DNA of 64,000 bases from the NCBI RefSeq assembly GCF_000340215.1, contig NW_006921537.1, positions 1,577,011 to 1,641,010 of the forward strand, given 5' to 3'. The notes below the pieces were generated by a model. That model was given only the letters and a program-made list of their open reading frames with translations, was not told where the DNA came from and searched no databases. The position numbers and the translations under genes are program-made. Shown here piece after piece: positions 23,160-35,700 of this stretch. Source of the DNA: Pseudocercospora fijiensis CIRAD86 (lineage: Eukaryota > Ascomycota > Dothideomycetes > Mycosphaerellales > Mycosphaerellaceae). The stretch's first letter is position 1, and the number at the start of each line of letters is the position of its first letter.

Positions 23160-26100
23160 GCATTAGCTTATTTATTAAGACTCGTTAAGAGGCACACATT
23201 AATCTAAGGGACATTGAAAGGCGTACTAATCAAATGTTGACGGGAATGTCTATAAAATCATAACGATAGTAAGGCGAAGGATTAGCACGGAGCGGGTCAA
23301 ATTGCAGCCAATGCGGGGGCATTAGGCTACGTATCTATAAGCCGCATAGATCAAAGGTCTTCAAATAGGCTTCAAATGACATACCAACCAACCAACCAAG
23401 GGGTATGGTATCTCCCTATTCACGACAATTAGCCTGATGAGCTTCAGAACCAGTTCCCTCCTGCCCGTTTTTGAACAAGTGCTAACACTGAGCGTTCAGG
23501 TGGTTGTAGGTTTTGGCTGTCATAGCACGGACAGTGCCCGAATGCGTGATGGATAGAGCTCTTACCATTCTCAGGGTGCGGATCCATCATCTTCTCCCAA
23601 CTGTGTGTGACGATGAAGCGTCTGGAAGCACCATTATTACCCGCTTGTGTCAATCAACACATCCCTCTTCAACAATTACGATATCCTGGGAAAGAGTGCG
23701 ATAGCCGTCCCTGCCAACCTACTGCAGCTATGCTTCGATGAATGTCTCCGTCATTCTGGATGCTTTGATCTCGACTTCTTGTCATCCAAGCTGCTAGGAT
23801 ATTCCCTGCCCCCAAGCGTGTCAAGACGAAGGCCCTCCATAAGCAGTCGTGGATCTATAGAAGAGAAACGAAACACGCATGTGACTCTTCTCGAAGTGGT
23901 CCCCGTTCTCCTCGAGGGCTCGCTAGCATTCCACCATGAAAGGACCGCGCTTCCTGCAAGTTCTTTATACGTTGAAGGCTAGCATCCGTCGGGGAGCAGT
24001 CTCGACATTGCACTAGCGTCTGCTGGAGCGATGGCTAGCCTAATATATCCGTTCTCCCTGGTGGTGCGCAGCAGATCAGTCGGATAACGAGCCAGGTGTG
24101 TGACTATTGCGCACCAACTGCGGGGAGGTTGGCCCCTCTACCTGTACCTCCGACGATGTGCGTGCGTTGATGAGTCGTTCCGGCAAGGTCGCCTAGTTAT
24201 CTAAGAAGTGTCTACATAACCACGGTGTTTTCGATGCCAATTCACGGCCATACGTGGAGCATCTCCAGCCCATGACCATGCTCCGAAGCGACCGTGCACT
24301 GCCGATTACACCCTCGCTGACCATTGCCATCGCTGCTAACGCAGCCGCCCTGCACAGGAGCTCTGTAAAAGTCTCGCGGCAATCTTTGGACGTCCTTCCC
24401 CTAGATGTGATCCAGCGATTCACCAAGCGAACAACAAAAGCGTTATTCACATCGATCACTTGATCATTTGTTTAAGCAACCCGTCCACTCGAGGACGACA
24501 GCCAAGAACTTGCGAGGCTACTTGCCGGCCGCATCATAGCGTCCGCTACAGGCAGTCATTTTGCCACTATGAGATCCAGCTCCGAACAGTCCTCAGATGA
24601 TCATAATCAGCAGGGCAGATAGGTTCGCCGTCATTCAGACAAGGTGAAACAACATGCCATGGGAAATGCACTAATTATCACACAGTCTGAGGTAGTTCCT
24701 GGACTATGATCAACTGCCAGCATGTTGGTGAACAGGCTTCGCAGCCCAACTGAGAGTCAGACGCGAGTACCAGCCTGTTCAGACCAGCAGGATGTCCCGC
24801 TACAGTTCCATCCATCGGGGCCGAGTTTGATCCAAATTATCCTTTCGCTCGATGAGGCCGCATGCGGATGCTGACGAGGCATCGGCGAAGTATTTTAATT
24901 GGCATTGAAGATTCTGCTGCTTCATGCTGCCGGGGCCCGGCCGCAGCGTAGGTGAAGCTATTTCTCTTCCCAGATGAAGTTCATAAGCTTTGACTGCGTT
25001 CATGCACCAGCGTCCGGCCACCACCAGGAACATCGCTGCACGCCACGAGGAAATCCAACCAGGAAATCTATTCCGACTAAAGATGACTATTAGCTTACCT
25101 ACACATGTGCAACTGTCTCGAAGACATACAGTCAGCACTGCTAGGCAGATTGGCTGTCCTCTGCTTGACTTCCTCCTCGGCTGAAGATATGTCAATAAGA
25201 CCAAAAGGCGAGAATGCTAGCATGTCCCAGGTACGTGGCGAACCACGACTTTAATGGACCCATGGACGTATTATCAGGTTCAACGCCCAAAGTAATAAAG
25301 CCTCGCTCGACTGGGAGAAGAATACTTGCTACTCCTGTCGTTAGAGTCGCCGAATTTCGGCCAACCGTGTTGTGCCTACGTTCGACTTGCGCGTAACTAC
25401 GAAGGGGCTGAAACGGAGATAGGAAAAGACGTACTGCTGTTCCTTTGCGAAACCAAAGCAACAAACTCTTCTAATAAATCCATCAACTTTCTAGCATATC
25501 AGCCTCGTGCGACATCCTCCTGGCCTCGCTCCTAGCAATCAGCTGAGCCTCGGGTTCATAGTTGGATCGTCTTGAAACAAGTCCTTGGCATATCTCACGT
25601 CCGGCAGCTCACCCAGCTGGCTCTGTCAACACTTGATAAATGGAGCACTCTCGATGCCCAATCCTCGACTCATTTACAAGACGCTTAGAATTCGGGGCCC
25701 GATATTGTTTCGACTCTCCCGAATTTGTGGCTTTCCCGAAGTCGTATGCCTGTGCACCATGGCTACAAGCAACAGGAATAAGCGTGCTTCCAACAGGCTT
25801 CTTCTTCAGCCTGGACTTCCGCCAAAGTTTGACAGGTTGCCGAACGACCATGGACGGGTTCAGAAACTTCGCGATAAGCAAGGCCTTGAAATGTTCGCTC
25901 TCAATCCGACCCCTCGATATCGTATGCTGAAGGGAAAGTCCGAAACTGATACCCTAATATGACCATCGCCGGCGGGCGAAGGCAAACGTTCGAGTTGATT
26001 CCGCCACTAGTGTCGCTCTGGTGGAGGTTTTACGAGCAAGACGGCGAACTAGCTCGAAGTGTGCCCAGCCAGGTCCGCCCGGATCGACTGAGTCGAGTCA

Positions 26101-26350
26101 TAGGTTTCGAATCCAGGAACGTCCTGCTGCGCAAGGTACAGTCGCAAACACAGTAGATACGGGTCCCTTTGAAGACCAGATCAAGCGAGTTCGATTCAGT
26201 GACTCCGGGTCAAAGATCCATTCTTCTTCCTCAATTAACTACCATTTCTCCTTCCCACCTCATCGGCCTCCAAGATTAGAGATTGAACGACACTCTCCTA
26301 GTGCCATGCGCGTCAAAGCTCCATCCTTCTCCCCCAATAGCATACAATAC
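23160..26350. other. Left part of the non-RIP island, no convincing gene
   Basis: Composition returns to normal at about 23200 (CA and TG frequent again). The longest open frames (for example 23647-23982 +, 24800-25204 -, 25585-25962 +) overlap each other in several phases, several lack an ATG, and none resembles a known domain or joins to a neighbour through clear splice sites. A short CCAA tandem lies at about 23383-23398. The stretch could hold a decayed gene or an RNA gene, but nothing can be asserted. Confidence 0.4.
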
Positions 26351-26953
26351 TCATCTCTTCGGCATCCAAACACCCACCCTCTCATCAAAAAACAAACTCA
26401 TCCTTCCCATAACACCTCTCCTCTCCCTCTCCCTACCCACCACTTCCCTCTGATCATCATTCTGCCTAACTCTAACCCTCTTTCCCCCGAAAGGCCCCAA
26501 AACAGGCGTACCAGCAACCTCCCACACCGTTTCCTCTCTCGCTCCAATCTCAATAGGACTATCACTCCCCATCTCAGGATTCTCTGCCGGCGCAGAATTC
26601 CAAACACCTCGATACTGTCTCGAGTATTCGTCGTCGATTTCTTTTCGGGTCATTTCGATGCGGTTCTTTTCTGCGTTCGATGAGGCCTGGATGAAGCGAG
26701 ATCTTCGACCCCATGTAGTGGCTTCTCGGTTTTGTTTGCGTCGATTATGGTGGCGATATAAGAGGGCGGAAAGGATGAGGAGGCAGGAAAGAGTTATGAA
26801 GATGAAGATTGTGAGGGAGACTATGAGGGTTGTGCGGGAGATGAGGATTTGGCTTGGGTTTGATTTTGTGCAGGTTATGGTGTTTGAGGCCGAGATGTGA
26901 TGCGTTGTGTTTGTTCTTCGGTGCTCTGATCGGGCGAAGAGGAATGGAGACAT
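26351..26953 (-). CDS. Hypothetical single-pass membrane protein (200 aa)
   Basis: An ATG-started 200-codon frame ends in TGA at 26351. The N-terminal 38 residues are polar. Residues about 40-66 form a strong transmembrane segment (TTLIVSLTIFIFITLSCLLI and on), followed by a basic RHHNRRKQNR that would lie on the cytoplasmic side by the positive-inside rule. The C-terminal 120 residues are polar and charged (EIDDEYSRQYRGVW, REETVWEVAG). No signal peptide is evident, so it would be a signal-anchor protein. I recognise no family. Overlapping frames on the plus strand at 26021-26683 also stay open, but that product is a low-complexity His/Pro/Ser mixture typical of antisense shadows. Function is unknown, and whether it is expressed is uncertain. 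Confidence 0.5.
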   Translation of the reverse strand: MSPFLFARSEHRRTNTTHHISASNTITCTKSNPSQILISRTTLIVSLTIFIFITLSCLLILSALLYRHHNRRKQNREATTWGRRSRFIQASSNAEKNRIEMTRKEIDDEYSRQYRGVWNSAPAENPEMGSDSPIEIGAREETVWEVAGTPVLGPFGGKRVRVRQNDDQREVVGRERERRGVMGRMSLFFDERVGVWMPKR

Positions 26954-27679
26954 GGTTGTGTCTCCCTCCAGTGAGCACAGACGTTGTCGTGATTTCGAGC
27001 TGGTCTGTGGAAAAATTCCGTTCGCGATCTAAGGTCATGCGATGGAGGATAAGTGTGTGTAACAAAAGACAATACTGCAAAGAAGACTGCAATCCCTAGA
27101 CCTTACATTTTCCCGCGGCAGCTGGAATTATTCTACCAGGCGAGCTCGCTGCACAATTGCGGCGTCGCAAGCTCGAAACCCACCTTTGCTATAGAAAGCA
27201 ATGTTCTCTGCATCTAACAAGGGATCGGATGATAATACCGCTTCGACGATGCTGTTGATGGCGTTCGCGGCAGCCAGTCAGAATTGATTGGCTGCAAAGC
27301 TGCATACCATGTCGAAGTTCTCAGCTGAAAATAACGCGGTAGCTGAGAGGGCGCTTAGCAAGTTTCATTCGCCGAAACGAGCAGATCAGGCCGATGAGGA
27401 CGGCATGAAGAGGCGCTTTCTCGCATGAAGTGTCAAAACATTTGTGTTGAGTTGGTGGGTTGCAGCCCAAATTATTACTGGAGCGGGAAGTGAACACAAC
27501 TGGCCTCAAATGATAGACTTCGGTCCAAGCCGTCCAGAAGCAAGAGCTGCAGCTTTCCGCGACCAGATCTGGTCGGGCTCATTGGAAGTTCGGTGCATCG
27601 AATTGTGCAATATGATGGCGTTTGCGACCTAGAGAAGATCAGACTTGTCTTCGTTCGGGAGCTGGCGCAAAGTCGCTGC
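26954..27679. other. Intergenic region between hypothetical membrane protein and RED gene
   Basis: These 726 bp separate the 5' end of the minus-strand membrane-protein frame from the 3' end of the minus-strand RED gene, so they would hold the promoter of the former and the terminator of the latter. Only short, mutually overlapping frames are present, and I see no RNA gene. Confidence 0.5.
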
Positions 27680-29269
27680 TCATTGCTTCCTTCCCTCAAT
27701 CACCCTCATGATGTCGTCCATATTATTCGCATCACCCTTTCTCTTCTTGGGCTTTCGTTTCTTCTCCTTCTTACCGCTCTTCTCGTCCTCATCCCAGCCA
27801 TCGTCTTCGCCGACCTTACCCTTCCATTGCGACAGCTTGACTTTAGCGTCCTCGAAATCTGCTTCGTCCTCAAAGCGACTCTCGCCAAAGCCCATATCAA
27901 TATCGTCCATGTCGCGATCTTGCCGCGCGAGCATCTTTGCACGTTTCGCGAGACGCGCTTGCCGCTCTTCTTTGCTCTCGGAACCATTATCCTCCTCGAC
28001 ATCCTCATCCGCAGCAGATCGTTCGGCGCCCAGCTGTGACGCCTTCTTGAGCACGTTCTCGATTCCTTTGAAGCGGTCTTGCTCTTGCTCCTCGTCCTTG
28101 CTCTTACTTTCGCCAAAGTAATTTCGTTGTGCTTTCGATGGTTCTGAGGCAGTCGCCTTTTGGTTGGCATCGTCCTCCTGGGGACGTTCTGTCCTTTCGA
28201 TGGACTTCTCCTGTGAAGTAGCCACCTTGGGTTTTGTAGACTCAGTCTCGTCGTCGCTGCCGCTATTGTCCTCGTCATCCATGCCACCAAGCGGATCGTA
28301 TTCAGTTCCCACCCCTCCGAAGATGTCCTCGTCAGACTCCACGTCCGGCTCCGGATTCTTCTTCTGCTCTGGAACCACAACATCTGCTCCCAAGACCGGC
28401 CTGCTGACATCTGGCATAGCAGCCTTTGATTCTGTACCCGCCTGAGCTTTTCGAACCATCTTCTTCACAGTGCCGTCTTCATTCGTGATCGTGACCACCT
28501 CTCTGCCCTTTTGATCAATCTCGACCTTCGGCTTCACCTGGTCGCCCACTCTGCGCCATCTGCTGTCCAAGCTCGGCACAGAGGCTGCTTTCGCGTCAGC
28601 GGCTGCTTTGCGCTGTGCCTTTAGCTCCGCCATGATCTCGTCCCGTGTGCGCTTCTTGCCAGCAACTTGCGCCGGAGCCTTCACGCCCTTCTTCTCAACT
28701 TGCTCTCGCTGTACGGTTTCGACCTCTTTCTCAGCCAATTGATCTAGCTCGTCATCAACGTCGGGTGAAGCATATCCATCGTCCTCCTTCTTCCCACCGC
28801 CGAGACCTAATACATCCTCTCCTCTGCGCACGCGCTCCAATAATTTTTTGTCCAAACCCTTTACTAGATGCGTGCTGGAGACATCACCTCCTGTAATCTC
28901 ATCCCTTAAAGCCTCAAACGTCGCCTGCTCCAGCTGTCCAAGCTTCACCTGTTCCTCGAGCGCCTTGATCCTCTTTGCCTTGTCATCCTCAGCATCCTCT
29001 GCTTCCTGTCGCGCTTTCGCTCGGTCGGTATATCCAGCAGCAAACTTACTGCCCTTCGGCGCAACTGACTTGAATTTCTTGGTAGGTTGTAAGGAAGCAT
29101 GCTGTTCTCGTACTTGTCGAGCAAAATCCTTACTGCCGATAGCCTTTCCCGGCCGCGGTGTCATTCCCACGAATGCGCTCTTCTTTTCCCCCAGCGCAGA
29201 GGGTCGACTTGAGGGTGAGGCGCCATTCGCATTGCTGGAAAGGAGTGATCGGAAGTCGTCGTTCCTCAT
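27680..29269 (-). CDS. RED/IK-family spliceosomal protein (RED-like N-terminal domain), 529 aa
   Basis: This intronless gene encodes a fungal homologue of the RED (IK) protein, a spliceosome B-complex component known in animals to partner SMU1. The N-terminal motif NDDFRSLL (residues 3-10), the YTDRAKAR motif (about 80-87) and the signature HLVKGLDKKLLERVR (about 134-148) correspond to the conserved RED N-terminal region. The rest is charged, low-complexity sequence: acidic Asp/Glu stretches (about 330-345 and 430-440) and a Lys/Arg-rich C-terminus (GKKEKKRKPKKRKG) that could act as a nuclear localisation signal. The frame extends 11 codons further upstream to a TTG, but the first ATG is at 29269, directly before the conserved motif. 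It ends in TGA at 27680. The promoter is squeezed into about 220 bp before the RIP block. Confidence 0.88.
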   Translation of the reverse strand: MRNDDFRSLLSSNANGASPSSRPSALGEKKSAFVGMTPRPGKAIGSKDFARQVREQHASLQPTKKFKSVAPKGSKFAAGYTDRAKARQEAEDAEDDKAKRIKALEEQVKLGQLEQATFEALRDEITGGDVSSTHLVKGLDKKLLERVRRGEDVLGLGGGKKEDDGYASPDVDDELDQLAEKEVETVQREQVEKKGVKAPAQVAGKKRTRDEIMAELKAQRKAAADAKAASVPSLDSRWRRVGDQVKPKVEIDQKGREVVTITNEDGTVKKMVRKAQAGTESKAAMPDVSRPVLGADVVVPEQKKNPEPDVESDEDIFGGVGTEYDPLGGMDDEDNSGSDDETESTKPKVATSQEKSIERTERPQEDDANQKATASEPSKAQRNYFGESKSKDEEQEQDRFKGIENVLKKASQLGAERSAADEDVEEDNGSESKEERQARLAKRAKMLARQDRDMDDIDMGFGESRFEDEADFEDAKVKLSQWKGKVGEDDGWDEDEKSGKKEKKRKPKKRKGDANNMDDIMRVIEGRKQ

Positions 29270-29489
29270 GTCTGCGGTGCTGAAGGATTGTCGTTGGATC
29301 AAGGATGGAGGTCAATGCCTTAGCCAGGCAGTAGCGTCAGGATGGCCGCGTTAATCGCTGCAGGTCATCAACGCTGTTTTCGCATCTTCCGTGTCCGACA
29401 GATTGGTAGATTTGTCGGGGCCCAAGATCCTGGCTCGAGCGGCCGGGAAGGAAAGATAATAGACGGATTTCGCTACACCTTTCTAACTC

Positions 29490-30390
29490 GACAGGTGCCG
29501 CTCTAGTCCCTAATTAAGCCGCTAAGATCCAATTATAGTTAAGCGTAGTATAAATTTTATATAACCTATACCGTTGCTATATTAGAACGTACGGCCTCTA
29601 CTAGTAGTCTCTCTATAACGCGTTATATTAAAAGACTAAGTTATACTTAAGTTGTACTAAACCTAGTAAGTGTTTTACCGTATTAGAAGCCTAGAGCGGT
29701 AGCGAATAGTACTCGAATAGGATTCTAAAGGAAGCTAAGAGTCCTAATTAGGCCTATCTTTAAAGTAGTACCTAGAGCGGTATTAAAGATATAGCGAAAT
29801 ACGTCTAATAAATAGAGGTTAGCGGACCCTAAGTCGCTCGTACGCGTACGACTGTTAATAACTTACTAAATAGTATAATTATTATTAAGTCGTAAGGTAT
29901 TACTCTTAGGTATTGCTCGAATAGCCTTATATACTAGCTATTTTAAGTTAGAAATATAGATATCTAGGCTAGAAGTAGCGATATACCGGGATATACGATA
30001 TATAATATCTTATTTAGATAGTAATAACGATAGCTTACGCGACGGCGATAGCGACAGCGAGATTTAGGTAGGAAGATATAGCGTTATACGCGAATATCTA
30101 TTAATTTAGCCCGGATTTAGGCCCGATAACTCTAACTTTGCTACTATAAGTTATATCGTAAGCAACTTATTTAAAACTTTACTAAAATAATATATAATAC
30201 CTAAGTCGCTTAACGTAACGTACGTATAATTAACTATAAGTCGCTCGAATCTACCTCCTTCTAACTTAAAGTGCCCCGCTTTATAGATATACTTAGACCT
30301 ACTAACTCGTATCTCTTCCTTCTACTACTATAGCGACTACTATTATAACCTAGCTCTTATATTATATTAGTACTATACTATATCTATAGT
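29490..30390. other. RIP-mutated DNA of unknown origin left of Gypsy copy 2
   Basis: Composition switches abruptly to TA-rich RIP sequence at about 29490. No transposon domain was recognised. A plus-strand frame near 30010-30300 contains only TAG/TAA stops and an Asp/Ser-rich start (DSNNDSLRDGDSDSE), which hints at a former coding sequence. The Gypsy target duplication ATAGT (30386-30390) shows that this DNA was continuous with 42473 onward before insertion. Confidence 0.5.
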
Positions 30391-30587
30391 TATTAGAGCT
30401 AAAGAGGCTATACGTAATTAGTATATAACTAGGCTAAGTAAAGCTAGGGTCTCGATGCCTTAGGTAGGGCTTAGCGCTTAGTATTAGGCTAACTCTCCTA
30501 CCTTCCTCCCTCTCCTCCTAGATCTTTATCGAATACTACTTGTACCTACTACTACCCTATCTACCTACTAATATAACCCTTATTATA
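30391..30587 (+). repeat. 5' LTR of Gypsy copy 2
   Basis: This 197-bp LTR begins TATTAGAGC (TG mutated to TA) and ends TATTATA (CA mutated to TA). The matching 3' LTR is at 42276-42472. The primer-binding region starts directly after it with TAGTATTCGATC, itself probably RIP-altered, so the primer tRNA cannot be named. Confidence 0.88.
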
Positions 30588-31439
30588 TAGTATTCGATCT
30601 ACCCTTTAAGGGTAGTAGCTAGATAGTCCCTATTTTAAGCTTTTAGTAGTATAGCTACGAGAACTATCGATTTAACTATATTGCGCCCGAAGAACGGGAC
30701 CTATATGTACTATTTACTAAAACAACCGTACTAATTATTAAGTAAGGCCTTCTATACTGCCTATTATACTAAGTCGATTATACTAGGCTAATACCTACTA
30801 ATTCCGCTACATCCGTACTATAAGGGGCTATAATACATTATTAGTGCTACCCCTTATTATAATAGCCGGCTTATTACGAAGCAATAACAACCGCGGCGCC
30901 GCTAGTAGCGCTAGCAATAACAATACTAGTAGTATAGAGCCTATTAAGGAACCTATAGTCCTAGGTAACAATCTAGAATTGCCTATTAACGACATTCTTA
31001 ATAACATTATTAATTAACGATATAGCTAACTAGCCTTTAGCCTACAACTAGTAGGAAGGCTTTAAGAAGCTACTTAAAATAGGCTTACTACCCTACGCTA
31101 AGAGCAGTAGCTAAAGGATAACCTCCTCGAGCTTTGCCGCCTTTAGAAAACCCCGACAACTACTACTAAACTAATAGTAGGACCTTCCTTACTATCTGTT
31201 TAGAAGAAGAAGGATGCTAAGCTTAAGGACTACACTGTATTTAACGGCTCTAGTCGCAAGCAGTATAATAATTATATACGTAATTATAAGCTTAACTAGC
31301 GAAATATACCGAGGGCCCTTCTAGACGACTATTTATTAGTTGTCTACGCTATACAGTACATTAATAGCGATCTAAAACGCACCTAGGATAACTATTTTAA
31401 CTCTCTATCGGCGCGCGAATCTTACCGGTCTTCTAGACG

Positions 31440-32740
31440 AATTCGGAGACGATATTCTCGCTATATAGTAGCGGTAAGGCGTACGATAGCAGCGAACAGT
31501 TAGAGACGAAGGGAGGATAGTTAAGAAGGAAGGGAGGACGAATAGAAAGCACTATATACTAGGGTAGAGGAGGTGCTAAAGGCGGAGGATAGAAGAACCC
31601 CTAAGAGGGTATATAGGATAATAATCTTAGAACTCCTTAGAGGACTAAAAGCAATCTATAACTAGGCAAGCTACGTAATTACAAAGGTAGCTAATACAGT
31701 CGTAGCAAAGATTACGAAGAAACAATAGGAGACAAGCCTAAACTACCGCACCTAGGCAGTAGTAGCTAGTTAGGAGGCGCTAAAACCCCCGAGGATAGTA
31801 GTTAGAGTCTATATTACGGACCTATAGGAGCAAAAGGAAATCTAAGGACTTATAGGGAAAGAGATTATAGAAAGAATTATAGTTAAAGAGGTAATTAGGG
31901 CTAGGAACGAAGGTAAAGGGGTAATTAAGCTATTTATAGTATAAGAGCAGGACAAAAAGAAGCTAGAAACACAAAAAGAATAGACAACTAAGATAGGGAA
32001 AACAGCAAAGGTCTCCTAATAGCAATTTATAATTATAGCCTATAATATAATAAGAAGCTTTAGGGAAGAATAGGATATTAAGAGCCTATAGAGACAAAAC
32101 TAAGCTATATACCTAGGCCTAAAGATTACAAAAGTGGTATAGATTAAAAGGAAAATCGAAGAGACTAAGAAGCAGTCTTCCCTAATTATCTAGGTAGAGA
32201 GTATAGAGCAAGCTAATATAGTGCTAGACTAGGGGTTGTTCTAAGACTTCGAAAGATTAGAAACAGAGATATACAGAAGCAACTATAGGATAATACAGTG
32301 CTTCAAATGTCAACACTATAGACACTTAGCAGCTAAGTGTATAAAGACAACTAACACCTGCTCCTACTATGCAGGGGATTACTAGGTTAAAGAATGTAAA
32401 GCATATAAAGGAGAAGCAAGATGTATATACTATACTAAAAGATACCCCTCTTAGGCGAAGGAATACCTAGTAAGAATATAGGCAGCTAGGAAGGCAAAGG
32501 AGGCTAGAATTAATATACTAAAAAGATATATAATAAGCTAGGGCAGCTAGGTATAGAAGCAACCTAGCTAAGTGCTACAAAAGAGGTCTAGATAAGATAA
32601 TAGGTTTACATTCAGGGCCTTACTAGTATAAGAGAGTTACTAACAACTAGGGAGACTAAGATACCTTAATATTATAGGAAAGGAAGCAGGGCAGACAAAG
32701 CTTAGTTAAATATTAGTCTAAAGTGAGGGAAGACTAAAGG
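31440..32740 (+). pseudogene. ORF1 (gag-like, CCHC zinc knuckles) of LINE copy 2
   Basis: The N-terminal half is charged and Arg/Lys/Glu-rich (about 31440-31980). A well kept zinc knuckle CFKCQHYRHLAAKC lies at 32299-32340 (C-x2-C-x4-H-x4-C spacing). A second knuckle follows at about 32355-32400, starting CSYYAGD and ending VKEC, with one Cys and the His apparently mutated to Tyr. RIP stops interrupt the frame. In an intact element it would bind the LINE RNA. Confidence 0.7.
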
Positions 32741-32779
32741 AAAACTTATAGGGAAATAATATAGATAAAACCTAATAAA

Positions 32780-35700
32780 TATTGCAACATTACTAAACAT
32801 TATACAGTACAATATCAATAAGAGCAAAGACAAGGTATAGAGGAGCTTCCTTTAAGCACTAAACCTAAAAGAACATTACATTATTGCAATCTAAGAGCCC
32901 TAGCTTAACCTATATACAAAGAGACTAGCAATAGTTAAAGACCTAAGATACTACCTAATTATCTACAACTAGGGAGCCCTAAGGATATACATCTATATTA
33001 GTAAGGAGATAGATACAGAAACCTAGTAGGCTATACTATAGGAGGATAGGGACCTAATATTAATTTAAGTAGAGACATCCTAAGGTACACTCTAAGTCTA
33101 CTATATATACAACCTACTACTAGACTTAAGAAGCAGTACCTAACTGAAAACCCTAGAAAGACTACCTAGAGTTATCTAGGGGAACACCTACTAAATCCTA
33201 CTTAGGGATTTCAACCTCTACTACCCCCTCTAGGGCTTAGACTTTACCCTAGCTTACTACTTCCTAGTAGGAAGACTAATTGATATATTAGAGAGGGAAG
33301 GAATAGAAATTGTTACCTTAAAGGGACTAATTACTTAGGAGGCAAGAGGAAGTAGTAGTATACTAGACCTATACTTTGTATTATATTAGATTAGGAATAG
33401 GATTATAAGATATAGGGTCAACTAGGAACTAGAAGAATTATTAGACTACTTCCCGGTGTAGATTAAGCTAAATGTCTAAGCTAATTAGGAAAGGGAACTA
33501 GAGGAGAAGCTCAACTAGAAAGGTGCCTAATAGGGTAGGATTAGGGAGGAACTAGAAAGAGACCTAAAACTAGAGGAACTCTTAATAAAGCACCTACTAA
33601 GGCTAGAGGACATTAATAAGGCAGTAGAAGAACTAATAGGAATCCTAAAATAGGTAGCTAGAAAGCATACCCTAGCAAAGAAATATTTACTGTACTAGCA
33701 ACTATACTAGACTAGTAAGTATATAAGGAAGGTTAAAGTAGCAAGGAAAGCTAGGAGGCAGTAGATATAAACCTATACCTAGGAAGTATAGGACAACTAT
33801 AATAAAGCCTACTAGGAAAAGAAGATCTAGATTAAGAAAGACAAGATACAAGAATAGAGATCTATAATAGGAATAATTATAAAGAAACTAGAGGAGATAT
33901 AGAGGATAGCTAAATAGGCAAGGAGACCTAAATAGGATAAGGATATACTACTACAATTCCCGGACATTATAGACTAATAAGGACAAATATAGACTATAAT
34001 AGAAGGGAAAGTAAGAGCCCTAGGCTAACACTTCTTCTATAGAAAAGTATAAGCAGACCTATTAGACATAAAGGAGAAAGAATAAGAGACTCTACTACTA
34101 GGCATACTAAGAGATACCTAGATTAAACCCGAAACTATTAAAAGGATCCTAAAGAAAATTCCAAGCAATAAGGCACTAGGAGAAGACAAGATCTATAACA
34201 AACTTCTAAAAGCATATAGGAAGGGGCTAGCCCTAGTACTAGCTAATATCTTTTTATAAAGCCTAGTACTAGGACACTACCTAAGACTATTTAGGAAGTC
34301 CCTAACAGTAGTGCTAAGGAAGCCCTAGAAGGAAGACTATATATAGCTTAAGGCCTATAGACTAATAGCCCTACTTAATATAATAGGCAAGATACTAGAA
34401 AAAATTGTCGCTAAAAGGCTAATAACCTTTACTAAGGAAAGGAACATCCTTCCTAAAGGCTAGATAGGAGGAAGAAAGAAGAGGTTAATACTAATAGCTA
34501 TAGAACTAATTACAGAATAGATCAAGCATATCTAGTACTATAGTTAAAACTAGGTAGCAACCCTCCTCTCCCTTAATATCTTAGGAGCCTTTAATAATAT
34601 CTCCTATAAAAGGCTCCTATATATACTTAAACAGAAAGCTATACTAAACTGGATAGTCTAATTCATCTAGTCCTTCCTATAGGAACGATTAATACAGCTT
34701 ATTCTAGGCAAATTTAAATCAGACCTAATACTAACTAAAAAGGGAATCCCCTAAGGATTAATACTCTCCCTAATCCTCTTCCTTATCTTTATAGTAGACC
34801 TACTCCTACTCCTAGAATTAAAAAACACATTAGCATTAGGGTTTGTAGATAATACAAACATCCTAGCCTAGTCTAAGACAACAGAAACTAACTGTAAGAT
34901 CCTAGAAGAGAAGCACTAGGAGTATAAAAAATAGGCAAGGAGGCATAGAGTAAAATTCGCCCTAGAAAAGTACTAGCTTATCCACTTTAGTAAGGCTAAA
35001 TTAACCTACAATATAAAGCAATTAATCACTATCTAAGGCTTTGAAACCCAACTATTAGTAGAGCTTAGGGTACTAGGGATCTAGCTAGATCTAAAACTAA
35101 ATTAGGGACTATAAGTAAAGAAGGCAAAGTAGAGGGCAGATGCTAATATGCAATCCATTAATAGGCTTATAGCCTCTATATAGGGGGCTATATTCGAGAA
35201 AGCCAAAGTTATATATAAAGCAATTGTTAAGCTAGTAATACTATATAGAGCACAGATATAGATAGCCTAGGAGAAAACACTAAAGAGGATTGAGTAACTA
35301 GTTAGCAGGTCCTAAACCTAAAGCCTAAAGAAAATCCTAGGAGCATATAAAACTATACTAATAAGGGTAGTAGAAATGGAATCAGGGATCCTACTAGTTA
35401 AACAATACTTCAAGGGACTAAGACTCTAATATATAGCAAAGATAATAGAATACCTAGCCTAACAGACTATCTAAAAGGCACTAGACAAGATAAAAGCCTA
35501 GCATATTAGGACTAGGAGGCGAGACAGACTACAAATAACTCCCTAGAAAGTCAAAGACCTAGAGCAATATAGAGTCTTAATAAGAGAAATGCTAGAGAAA
35601 GAGCTTTAGGGACTAAATACAAGGCTAAAGGAAGACAAGCTAAAGGGAGAGAAACAAAGCCTAGCAGAATCAATTGCTAGATACCTATAGGAGCAGGAAT

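Noticed and set aside
1..23200. TA-rich blocks as centromere or mitochondrial insertion
   Set aside because: They consist of identifiable retroelements with RIP-type changes; no mitochondrial gene was seen, and a centromere cannot be claimed from sequence alone.
23383..23398. Short CCAA tandem as part of a CRISPR or satellite array
   Set aside because: It is only a few units of a simple repeat without spacers.
24800..25204. Minus-strand 134-codon frame in the island
   Set aside because: No domain, no clear splice partners and competing frames on both strands; left unassigned.
27593..28445. Several plus-strand and alternate-frame ORFs over the RED gene
   Set aside because: They are antisense or out-of-phase shadows of a low-complexity acidic/basic coding sequence; only the RED frame shows conserved motifs.
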